Origin: Granulicella sp.
Lineage (GTDB): Bacteria; Acidobacteriota; Terriglobia; Terriglobales; Acidobacteriaceae
DNA length: 64,000 nucleotides
Direction of reading: 5' to 3'
NCBI GenBank assembly: GCA_027452215.1
Contig: DAIDGQ010000039.1
Location: 62,001 to 126,000 of the forward strand
Part shown: positions 20,707 through 27,292 of the stretch, piece after piece
Position numbering within the stretch: position 1 is the stretch's first letter
Layout: the number at the start of each line of letters is the position of its first letter
Position numbers and translations under genes: made by a program
Notes under the pieces: model-generated
Told to the model about the DNA's origin: nothing
Databases searched by the model: none
Seen by the model: only the letters and a program-made list of their open reading frames with translations

Positions 20707-21630
20707 CTACCTCTTGAAATAGGGATCAATGTTGGACCCGTGAATCATGGTGTGGCAGCTGGTGCAGGGTGTGATCGCTGACGATCCCGGGCCCTGCCCA
20801 TGGATATTGTCGGCACCCACTGGGCTATGGCACTGATTGCACAAAGCATTGATATTTGGCACATTCAGCAATCGCGCATTCTGAGAGCCATGCGGGGTGT
20901 GGCACGCGACGCAACCCTCTGCCCTGACGGGAGGATGCTCATACACGAACGGACCACGCGTCTCCGAGTGGCACTTGGTGCAGATTGCATTCTGATCTGC
21001 GGTGGCCTTCAGATTGTTCGGAAGAAACGTACCATGCGTGTCATGACAATCGCTGCATTTGACCAGGCCCTCGTTCACCCTGTGGTGAAACGGCATGTCG
21101 AATGAGGGCTTGACGTCCGTGTGACAGGTGAAGCAAAGCGTTGGCTGCTTGGCGATCAGCAGCGCCGTATCGGGAGCAGCTTTGTGCACGCTGTGGCAAC
21201 TAAGGCAGCTAACGCCCGCCCTGGCATGAGGAGAGCGAAGAAAGTTGGGATGAGTGTTCGCGTGGCAGCCCAGGCAAGTCGCATCAACTTCTTTTGGCGA
21301 TAGCTTGCTGATGCGTGTGATCTTGGTGATGTCTCCACCGGACTCCACGTGCGCTTTACCGGCGCCATGGCAACTTTCGCAGGTGGCACCGGTTCCGCCA
21401 TGTTGCAAGGCCAGTTTGGAATGAGGATTATCGACCATTCCTTTCGCCTGCGCGTCATGGCAAGTCGCGCATGCATCATTTCCCACAAAATCGGAGGGGT
21501 TTGATACGGCCTTTGTTGTCGAATGCTGAAGGGTCTGTGCGGGTAGCATGCGAGTTCCACATGTGGTCAGTACCCCGGCCATTGCTACCAGAAGGAAACG
21601 CGTCGTAATTCTGCGGGCCAAATGCCACAT
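20707..21630 (-). CDS. Periplasmic decaheme cytochrome c, MtrA/PioA/DmsE family
   Basis: 307 residues with a signal peptide (ending near LPAQ, about residue 32) and exactly ten CXXCH motifs: CATCH, CESCH, CLGCH, CLSCH, CFTCH, CSDCH, CTKCH, CVACH, CNQCH and CTSCH. This spacing and length match the MtrA/DmsE family. Such proteins form a heme wire threaded into an MtrB barrel, used for metal reduction (Mtr) or Fe(II) oxidation (Pio, Mto). It is the first gene of the operon, starting at ATG 21630 with GAGG upstream, and its promoter region holds a CRP-type palindrome. No outer-surface MtrC/OmcA partner is found in the window, so the conduit resembles PioAB/MtoAB. Confidence 0.92.
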   Translation of the reverse strand: MWHLARRITTRFLLVAMAGVLTTCGTRMLPAQTLQHSTTKAVSNPSDFVGNDACATCHDAQAKGMVDNPHSKLALQHGGTGATCESCHGAGKAHVESGGDITKITRISKLSPKEVDATCLGCHANTHPNFLRSPHARAGVSCLSCHSVHKAAPDTALLIAKQPTLCFTCHTDVKPSFDMPFHHRVNEGLVKCSDCHDTHGTFLPNNLKATADQNAICTKCHSETRGPFVYEHPPVRAEGCVACHTPHGSQNARLLNVPNINALCNQCHSPVGADNIHGQGPGSSAITPCTSCHTMIHGSNIDPYFKR

Positions 21631-21876
21631 AAAGGAACACCTCTATCAGCGGAGTTGGTTTATATAAATGTGTTGCTTATCTATTCGCCAAACCGTCTAT
21701 GTGAGCAACGATAGGCGTGGAAAGACGGGGTATCTGTGACACTCATCACGAAAAGGCAAAAAACATGACAGAACGTTTAGAGAATGGACACTTGTTCAAC
21801 TATCCATATGATTCTGTGATCCTTAGGTCATTCCATGAGCGAACAACATAGACCGATAAACGTCTTATTTGAGCGA
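21631..21876. promoter_or_regulatory. AT-rich promoter region of the cytochrome operon
   Basis: Upstream of mtrA, noticeably AT-richer than the genes. It contains the palindrome at 21735-21750. On the minus strand a TATCGT hexamer lies at 21713-21708, whose centre is 32 nt downstream of the palindrome centre, the spacing of a class II CRP/FNR-activated promoter. Two 26-28-codon plus-strand ORFs exist but have no supporting features. Confidence 0.5.
21735..21750. promoter_or_regulatory. CRP/FNR-type site 1 (mtrA promoter)
   Basis: TGTGA-CACTCA-TCACG, one mismatch from the TGTGA-N6-TCACA consensus, centred about 112 bp upstream of the mtrA start codon. Its position relative to a TATCGT hexamer fits class II activation. 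Confidence 0.6.
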
Positions 21877-22020
21877 TTATCGCTTCTTGTGACTACAGTC
21901 ACAGCTTTTTGTTGAATTAGCGGTTTCAATGATGAGCGTAGTGATTCTGGATTCAACAATCCTGAACAGTGCTGCTTTGTCGGGGTCGTGGGATTCAATC
22001 TCTTTCCGGGGGAGATCCAT
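21877..22020 (-). CDS. Possible 47-residue ORF (weak)
   Basis: An open frame too short for the ORF track (MDLPRKEIESHD to SCDCSHKKR). The composition looks like a real small soluble protein, and it lies on the same strand between the 42-residue membrane protein and mtrA. There is no convincing ribosome-binding site before ATG 22020, third-position GC is only about half, and its 3' end is the CRP-type palindrome at 21888-21903, which argues for regulatory DNA instead. Listed for completeness. Confidence 0.25.
   Translation of the reverse strand: MDLPRKEIESHDPDKAALFRIVESRITTLIIETANSTKSCDCSHKKR
21888..21903. promoter_or_regulatory. CRP/FNR-type site 2 (perfect palindrome)
   Basis: TGTGACTACAGTCACA, a perfect TGTGA-N6-TCACA palindrome, about 265 bp upstream of mtrA. 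A TTCAAT hexamer on the plus strand (21925-21930) is centred exactly 32 nt away, so a plus-strand transcript through 21.94-22.15 kb is also possible. Next to it is an AGCGA-TTA-TCGCT inverted repeat (21872-21884). Confidence 0.65.
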
Positions 22021-22091
22021 CAGGACAGGACGATTCCCGTCTTACTTTTTCTCAGGAGCAAGGATTGAGCTCCTCCGCAACAGACAAAATG

Positions 22092-22119
22092 GCCCGGACA
22101 CCTTGAGGTCAATCCGGGC
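22092..22119 (-). terminator. Possible terminator of the 42-residue ORF
   Basis: GCCCGGA (22092-22098) and TCCGGGC (22113-22119) form a 7-bp stem. On the minus strand it is followed within a few bases by ATTTTG. It starts about 33 bp after the stop of the small membrane-protein gene. The T-run is short. Confidence 0.4.
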
Positions 22120-22151
22120 AGGAGCTACAAGAGTCGAAGAGAGCGTGGCTG

Positions 22152-22280
22152 TTATTTAGGAAGCTGGGCGGAGGCAATAGTCGTGGCTAAATTCGCCAGG
22201 AACAAGATCATGAACGCAACGAGGATCACCACCACACCACCGACGGTCATCCGTTCCCAAAAGTCTGCTCTCTCTCGCAT
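22152..22280 (-). CDS. 42-residue single-pass membrane protein (missed by ORF track)
   Basis: ATG 22280 is preceded by an excellent ribosome-binding site (AAGGAG, 6 nt spacing), and the frame runs 42 codons to TAA. The product has a charged N-terminus (MRERADFWERM), one hydrophobic helix (VGGVVVILVAFMILFLANL) and a short tail (SAQLPK). Such proteins often are small subunits of respiratory complexes. A CRP-type site lies 71-86 bp upstream, and a TAGAGT hexamer (minus strand, 22330-22325) sits about 31 nt from its centre, so it probably belongs to the same regulon as the cytochromes. No family is recognised; a role as accessory subunit is inference. Confidence 0.75.
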   Translation of the reverse strand: MRERADFWERMTVGGVVVILVAFMILFLANLATTIASAQLPK

Positions 22281-22327
22281 GTTGCTCTCCTTGTTTGGTG
22301 ATGCCCGTATGACCCACTCCCCCAACT

Positions 22328-22345
22328 CTACAGCCGGTGCTGTAG
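22328..22345. repeat. Inverted repeat between small-protein and regulator promoters
   Basis: CTACAGC-CGGT-GCTGTAG, a perfect 7-bp inverted repeat six bases from the CRP-type site at 22351. It overlaps the predicted -10 of the small membrane-protein gene, so it could be a second operator or an RNA hairpin in the leader. Confidence 0.4.
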
Positions 22346-22350
22346 TTTGC

Positions 22351-22366
22351 AGTGACCACGGTCACA
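22351..22366. promoter_or_regulatory. CRP/FNR-type site 3 (divergent promoter)
   Basis: AGTGACCACGGTCACA: inner GTGA-N6-TCAC is perfect and one outer base deviates. It lies in the 182-bp gap between the minus-strand 42-residue gene and the plus-strand Crp/Fnr regulator, so it could control both and give autoregulation. Confidence 0.6.
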
Positions 22367-22462
22367 CCCCGGTTTTTCCGCGCGATTATGCGCCTGAATT
22401 ACGTGTTTATTCTTTGAAATTCCCATCGCCTCATCATTTTGTTTTCCAAGAGAGCAGGTCCC

Positions 22463-23176
22463 ATGCAACATCTACAGCCACACGCGACCACTTGCTGTAA
22501 GGCCTGCACCGATCGTTCGATGCGGATACTGTGCGATCTTTCCGGACAGGCGCGGATCGACTTCGAGTCGCTGGGGATGCAGATGCGGCTACCCAAGAGA
22601 TCCATCATCTTTCAGGAGGACGACAGCTGCGACGCAGCAACCATCATTTGTGAGGGACAGGTCAAGCTCTCTTGCACCTCCCGCGAAGGAAAAACGCACA
22701 TCCTGAAGATCGCGCTCCCAGGAGATCTGCTTGGGTTGGGTGCAGCGATCTCGGGAACTCGGTTCGAGGTCACGGCAGAGACCATCGAACCTGCCGTCGT
22801 GAAGAAGATTCGACGGCATGAACTGTTGGCCTTTCTCGAGAAGTATGGGCAAGCGAGTATGCTCGCAGCGAAGGCGTTGTCTGAGGAGTACAAGTCAGCA
22901 TTCTTTGATGCGCGACGCCTGGCCTTATCGGAGTCCACCGCAGGAAGGTTGGCCGGCGTGTTGCTCGAATGGGGTCGTGCTGCGGTAGGCTGTAGCGGGG
23001 CTGATATGAGCTTCACCATGGCGCTGACCCACGAAGAGCTTGCGAATCTTGCGGGGACCTCTCGCGAGACCGTCACGCGAGCGCTGGGAAAATTCCAGCG
23101 CGATGGACTCATCGAGATCCAAGGCTCAACCTTTCGAGTGCTGTCCCCCAGCGGCCTGGAAAATCTTTCTTCCTGA
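22463..23176 (+). CDS. Crp/Fnr-family transcription regulator
   Basis: 237 residues: Cys-rich N-terminus, cyclic-nucleotide-binding-type beta-roll (about 30-115 of the chosen protein; IIFQEDDSCDAATIICEGQVKLS, then LPGDLLGLG), dimer helix and a C-terminal winged helix. The recognition helix TSRETVTRAL keeps the Arg-Glu-x3-Arg pattern of E. coli CRP (SRETVGR), which reads TGTGA, and lacks the E-x-x-S-R of FNR. The CC-x2-C-x8-C cluster recalls FNR, but no Cys is seen at the FNR Cys122 position, so a standard 4Fe-4S sensor is uncertain. The start was moved to ATG 22463 with AGAGCAGG upstream. It probably controls the five palindromes around it. Confidence 0.92.
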   Translation: MQHLQPHATTCCKACTDRSMRILCDLSGQARIDFESLGMQMRLPKRSIIFQEDDSCDAATIICEGQVKLSCTSREGKTHILKIALPGDLLGLGAAISGTRFEVTAETIEPAVVKKIRRHELLAFLEKYGQASMLAAKALSEEYKSAFFDARRLALSESTAGRLAGVLLEWGRAAVGCSGADMSFTMALTHEELANLAGTSRETVTRALGKFQRDGLIEIQGSTFRVLSPSGLENLSS

Positions 23177-23298
23177 CACTGCCCCGCGCAGGCTAGCCCA
23201 AGTCGCTCGCAGATAGCGCGCCAGGCTCCGACTCGTGTGCCACCAAGTGCGGTTCGTCACGGCAATAACCTGTCATATGTTCAATAGAGCACATACCC

Positions 23299-23314
23299 TG
23301 TGACGGCTATCACT
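23299..23314. promoter_or_regulatory. CRP/FNR-type site 4 (usp promoter)
   Basis: TGTGA-CGGCTA-TCACT, one mismatch from consensus, centred about 156 bp upstream of the usp start. A TTGAAT hexamer at 23336-23341 is centred exactly 32 nt downstream, the class II spacing. This implies a leader of roughly 115 nt. Confidence 0.6.
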
Positions 23315-23462
23315 GATACCTGACGCTAAACCAAATTGAATCAAACACAAGAAGTAGCGTAATTTTCGAGCGTGGCCATGGGGTCGTCAGGACTAATTGG
23401 CGTTCCACTAAAACATCGCATTCTTCACGAGCTGAACGCCAAGAGAAAGGGGGAGATGAGAG

Positions 23463-24416
23463 ATGAATACGATAAAACGAAGCGTCCAATCGCCCTTCAA
23501 GAAGGTACTCCTTGCGACCGATTTCTCCGTGAGTTTGGAGGGATCATTCAAGGCGGCGCTGCGTCTTTGCCAGATGAATGAGTCGACACTCCAAATACTG
23601 CACGTTCTGAGGGCGGACGCCGTGGCTGAGGCGGCGACGGGCTTGCAACTGGGCACTGGCCTGCTTGACAGTGAAGCCCTTCTACTCCTGAATCAACTCT
23701 GCACGCGAGCCAAGGAAGCCGGTGTTGACTGCAGGTCGAGCATTGAAACAGGGGTCGCTTCCGCAAAGATTCTGGAGGCGATCGAAGCCAACGACATCGA
23801 TCTGGCGATCCTTGGAACGAGCGAGCCGCGCGGATCGAAGCGGCTGGTCTTCGGCCCCACGGCTGAGGCGGTGATGCGCATCGCTCCCTGCCCCATGATG
23901 ACGATTGGCCCTGTCGCAGCTGACCTCATCAAGAAGAATGCGTCGAAGGGCCCCGTCGTCTTTGCGACTGATTTTCATTCGCTAACCAGAGAAGCGATTC
24001 GCCTTGCTGTCTCTTATTGCGAGAGTACGGGGCTGCGGCTGCATTGCCTCCATGTTCTGCCCAGGGCCTTGCAGTCGACCGACGGGGACCAGACGCTTTC
24101 TGCGATTTTGACCTCGGCGCTGAGGCATCTCGCCGCAACCTGCGCCGTCGACGCTGAGTTGCCAGTCTGCCGAGTTACCTATGGGAGTGAGATTTCGAAT
24201 GCCATCGTGGACTATGCCCGGGAACAGCAAGCGAGCCTCATCTTCCTGGGAGTCCGCCGCTCGAGTATGGTGGCTGCCGACGAGCCTCTGCCCATCGCGT
24301 TTCGTATCATCACAGAAGCCCCCTGCCCTGTGGTGACTCTCGTCTGCGATGCTCACGCTGAGCCGGTCTGCCCGCCTGCGATGAAGCCAGACTCATCCCC
24401 CTTCCATGTGCAGTAA
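23463..24416 (+). CDS. Tandem universal stress protein (two UspA domains)
   Basis: 317 residues with two UspA folds. Domain 1 (about 12-148) starts KKVLLATDFSVSLEGS and includes DLAILGTSEPRGSKRLVFGPTAEAVMRIAPCPMMTIG. Domain 2 (about 160-300) starts GPVVFATDFHSLTREA. Domain 1 keeps a degenerate ATP-loop pattern (G-T-S-x9-G-P-T-A), while in domain 2 the loop is further eroded (LGVRRSSMV). UspA proteins are commonly induced by respiration stress or anoxia through Fnr-type regulators. GGGGGAGATGAGAG precedes ATG 23463. It is co-oriented with the regulator and has its own CRP-type site, then a terminator. Confidence 0.9.
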   Translation: MNTIKRSVQSPFKKVLLATDFSVSLEGSFKAALRLCQMNESTLQILHVLRADAVAEAATGLQLGTGLLDSEALLLLNQLCTRAKEAGVDCRSSIETGVASAKILEAIEANDIDLAILGTSEPRGSKRLVFGPTAEAVMRIAPCPMMTIGPVAADLIKKNASKGPVVFATDFHSLTREAIRLAVSYCESTGLRLHCLHVLPRALQSTDGDQTLSAILTSALRHLAATCAVDAELPVCRVTYGSEISNAIVDYAREQQASLIFLGVRRSSMVAADEPLPIAFRIITEAPCPVVTLVCDAHAEPVCPPAMKPDSSPFHVQ

Positions 24417-24490
24417 GTGTCCTTCACACGCGTCCGGGCCCCCTTTAACAACTCTTCGTCATGGCAGGGATAGGATTCTTAAGCCCAATG

Positions 24491-24529
24491 CAGGGCGAGT
24501 GCCTCTCACAGGGAGAGGCACTCGCCCTG
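24491..24529. terminator. Bidirectional terminator between usp and radical SAM gene
   Basis: A perfect 17-bp inverted repeat (CAGGGCGAGTGCCTCTC, 24491-24507, with its complement at 24513-24529) separated by 5 nt. It lies between the 3' ends of two convergent genes, so it can terminate both, though no long T-run follows on either side. Confidence 0.75.
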
Positions 24530-24547
24530 TTATGCAATCCATGCGGC

Positions 24548-25699
24548 TCACACCGCAGCCACAGCCGGTTCGTAATGGCAGAACGGATCGCTGGCCAGCG
24601 GATCACCGGTCGCGGCAAACGCTCGTGCGCGTGAGCCTCCGCAGAGAGCCCGGTATTCACAGCGCCCACATTTTCCCTTGAAGAGATTGGGATTGTGCAG
24701 CGCCTTGAACATCGGAGCATTGCGATACACGTCGAGCAACTGGTCGTGCCGAACGTTGCCCATCGCGAGAGGAAGAAAACCGGCAGGGCAGATGTCTCCC
24801 TGATTGGAGATGAACATGATGCCGTGCCCGTCGCGAATGCCGAAGCCGCGATACACAGGCGTACGCTCGATCTCGGCGGCGACCATCCCTGTCTCGCGCA
24901 TACGGCTTAGCGCAACACGGCGATAGGACGGGGCTTCGGTGGTTGCGACCGCAAACGGAGCCGTCTTCGAGAGGTCGTAGATCCAATTCATCAATTGCTC
25001 TCCCCGCTCGGTGGAGATGGGCTGAAGCACTCTGCCGCGACCCACTTCAATCAGAAAGAACAAGCTCCAGCGCATGACGGGAAACTCTCGCGTAAGCAGT
25101 TCGTAAACCGCCGGAAGATCATCCACCGTCTCCGCGGAGACCAGCGTGTTGATCTGGATTGGCACGCCCAGAGTGGCGGCAGCTTTAGCCGCGGCAATTG
25201 TCCAGTCGAAGCAGCCCTCCACGCCGCGGACAGCTTCGTGGCGTGCGGCCGTCGAGCCATCCAGGCTCAGCCCGAAGCTATCGATGCCATGCGCCTTCAG
25301 CTTCGCAAGCACCTCGATCGTCAGGTCTGCCGTGGCGCTCGGGGTGATTGAAACATTGATGCCGAGAGCGCGGGCCTCATCGATCAAGTCAAACAAATCT
25401 ACGCGCCGCAGAGGATCGCCACCGGTAAAAACCAGGTGGGGGGTAGGTTTGTCGAAGGCCGCGATCTGATGGAGAAGCTTCTTCCCTTCCTCATACGTCA
25501 GCTCGTCCGGATGAGCCGTTGAGACCGCCTCCGCGCGACAGTGACGGCAGGCCAAACCGCAGGCCTGCGTCATCTCCCAATAGACCAGCATCGGGTTACT
25601 GGAATAATCGTGGCTGGCAGAGTGATGTGGATGAGTTGAGGCGCGATGGCCCATTGCGGGAGCGGTCGTGGGAATCGTTCGTATATCCGTGGAAGACAT
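24548..25699 (-). CDS. Radical SAM/SPASM protein, NirJ/AhbD-like, heme-linked
   Basis: 383 residues. The radical SAM cluster motif is C-x3-C-x2-C in MTQACGLACRHCRAE (about 48-62), followed by VFTGGDPLRR (SAM-binding GGDP). A C-terminal SPASM-type auxiliary cluster region has Cys in GDICPAGF, CGRCEYRALCGGSR and DPFCHYEP. The overall layout resembles NirJ/AhbD and related heme-pathway radical SAM proteins, possibly the group catalogued as TIGR04053. It lies 10 nt after hemY, which supports a tetrapyrrole role such as an oxygen-independent decarboxylation or modification. An alternative is peptide maturation, but no precursor peptide is seen nearby. Start ATG 25699. Confidence 0.85.
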   Translation of the reverse strand: MSSTDIRTIPTTAPAMGHRASTHPHHSASHDYSSNPMLVYWEMTQACGLACRHCRAEAVSTAHPDELTYEEGKKLLHQIAAFDKPTPHLVFTGGDPLRRVDLFDLIDEARALGINVSITPSATADLTIEVLAKLKAHGIDSFGLSLDGSTAARHEAVRGVEGCFDWTIAAAKAAATLGVPIQINTLVSAETVDDLPAVYELLTREFPVMRWSLFFLIEVGRGRVLQPISTERGEQLMNWIYDLSKTAPFAVATTEAPSYRRVALSRMRETGMVAAEIERTPVYRGFGIRDGHGIMFISNQGDICPAGFLPLAMGNVRHDQLLDVYRNAPMFKALHNPNLFKGKCGRCEYRALCGGSRARAFAATGDPLASDPFCHYEPAVAAV

Positions 25700-25709
25700 G
25701 TTGATTCTC

Positions 25710-27173
25710 CTAAGATGCGGCAGGAATAGGTATGAGAGTTGGCTGATGGCGTAGATTGTTGGCCTTGTGTTGCAGCTTGTCGCGTTGTGTAAGTTTGAGC
25801 ACGGTATTCACGCTGCTCTGAATGCAGTCCGGAATTCCCGAGCCCCGGTAGGCGGCTCCTGCGAGATACAGGCCGGGATGCGAGTTCGCACCATCGTCAA
25901 TCTCCTCGAGCAACTTACTGTGCCCGACTTCATACTGCGGATTGGAGCGGCGCCAGGAATACGCCCGTGCCAGCACTGGCGTTGCGGTGATGCCCATGAT
26001 CTCACGCAATTCGTTCCTCGCAAGTGATACCAAAGAGGCCTCATCCTGCTCGGCAAGATTCTCCGCCAACGCTCCTCCGACGAAGACGCGCAGAAGCACG
26101 CAATCGTCCGGAGCGCGATGGTTGAACTTCGTCGAAGACCAGGAGCAGGCATTGATGCGGCGGCTTTCGCTCGCAGGAACGATAAAGCCAAAGCCATTCA
26201 GAGGGCAGGTCAATTCACTGCGTCGAAAGCCCAGCGAGACGGTAGCGGTAGAGACATACCGGATGGAGCGCAGCCTCTCCGCAAGGACAGGATCGAGTTC
26301 CTGAACGATCCCCGCCGTGACATACGCCGGCGTTGTGAACACCACATTGTCCGCAAGAATTGAGGAGCCATCGTCCAAGGCGATCCGGTATTGCGGACCC
26401 TCGGATGCGATGGATCGAACGCGGCAGTTGACTCTAATACGCTGTGGATCGAGGTGGCGAACCAGGGCATCGGGAAGCTGCTGCAGTCCTCCGGAAAGTG
26501 TCGTGAACATTGATGGCTGCTTACTCGCGGCCGGCTTCCCAGCCTGCGCCTTCCTGCGCCTCATCATGCCCAGCACTAAGCTGCCGTTGGCCTGCTCCAT
26601 GTCCGCAAACATCGGGAACGTGCTGCGAAGACTTAGTCGTTCCGGATCGCCCGCGTGGATGCCCGCCATCAGGGGGCCAGCAATCTTTTCCAGAAGCTCC
26701 GACCCTAGGCGTCTGCGAACAAAGCCCGCAAGGCTTTCGTCGATACCCTTCGGCGCGCGCCGAACGAAGACCTCCAGGCCCATGCGTAGCTTCGCCGGCC
26801 AGGAGATCAGCTTGGAGCGAAGGATGGGAAGGATCATCGTCGGAGCCATCAGCATCATGCCTTCGGGCATGGGGTGCAGACGACCATTGCTATACACATA
26901 CGTGGAGGGAGTCGCCGTGGAGTTGGAGCCCATCAGCTGATCGCCAAGTCCCAGAGTGCGGCAGAGATCCAGTGTCGCACTCTTCTGCGTTAGAAACGAG
27001 TCAGGGCCGCCCTCCACAAGGAACCCATCACCCGCATCCGAAGTGATCTTGCCACCGAGACGAGGGGAGCTCTCGAGCAACAGAAAGTCCGCACACTCGC
27101 CTGCGGTTTGCTGCAGCGAGTAGGCTGCCGCAAGTCCCGAGATTCCTCCGCCAATGATTACCGTTTTCGTCAT
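25710..27173 (-). CDS. hemY: Protoporphyrinogen/coproporphyrinogen oxidase (HemY type)
   Basis: FAD-dependent oxidase of late heme synthesis. The 487-residue protein starts with the dinucleotide-binding VIIGGGISGLAAAYSLQQ, continues with LLLESSPRLGGKITSD and GFLVEGGPDSFLTQK (active-site and FAD region), and ends with the family motif LYLAGAAYRGSGIPDCIQS. Length and motifs are standard. It leads a two-gene operon with the radical SAM gene. A perfect CRP-type palindrome sits only 35 bp upstream of the start codon. Heme supply by this gene would support the 17 heme sites encoded in the neighbouring cytochrome operon. Confidence 0.95.
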   Translation of the reverse strand: MTKTVIIGGGISGLAAAYSLQQTAGECADFLLLESSPRLGGKITSDAGDGFLVEGGPDSFLTQKSATLDLCRTLGLGDQLMGSNSTATPSTYVYSNGRLHPMPEGMMLMAPTMILPILRSKLISWPAKLRMGLEVFVRRAPKGIDESLAGFVRRRLGSELLEKIAGPLMAGIHAGDPERLSLRSTFPMFADMEQANGSLVLGMMRRRKAQAGKPAASKQPSMFTTLSGGLQQLPDALVRHLDPQRIRVNCRVRSIASEGPQYRIALDDGSSILADNVVFTTPAYVTAGIVQELDPVLAERLRSIRYVSTATVSLGFRRSELTCPLNGFGFIVPASESRRINACSWSSTKFNHRAPDDCVLLRVFVGGALAENLAEQDEASLVSLARNELREIMGITATPVLARAYSWRRSNPQYEVGHSKLLEEIDDGANSHPGLYLAGAAYRGSGIPDCIQSSVNTVLKLTQRDKLQHKANNLRHQPTLIPIPAAS

Positions 27174-27207
27174 CTCCCCAAGGGTATCGGGGGATGGGCT
27201 TCGACAC

Positions 27208-27223
27208 TGTGACTGTAGTCACA
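27208..27223. promoter_or_regulatory. CRP/FNR-type site 5 (hemY promoter, perfect palindrome)
   Basis: TGTGACTGTAGTCACA, a perfect TGTGA-N6-TCACA palindrome, 35 bp upstream of hemY. If it acted at class II spacing, transcription would start at about 27174, giving a leaderless mRNA. Otherwise the site overlaps the promoter and acts as a repressor site. Confidence 0.65.
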
Positions 27224-27292
27224 GGAGCTGGCAGGCAGTGAGGTTTCCTTGAAGAATAAGCAGGAAACGCCATGCGTCATTCGGCTCGACGG

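Noticed and set aside
21929-22159. 76-residue plus-strand ORF in the cytochrome promoter region
   Set aside because: Its start lies on a predicted -10 hexamer and its composition does not look like protein; it is antisense to better small frames.
22156-22365. 69-residue minus-strand ORF in the track
   Set aside because: Frame-shifted shadow of the 42-residue membrane protein, which has the ribosome-binding site and a clear helix.
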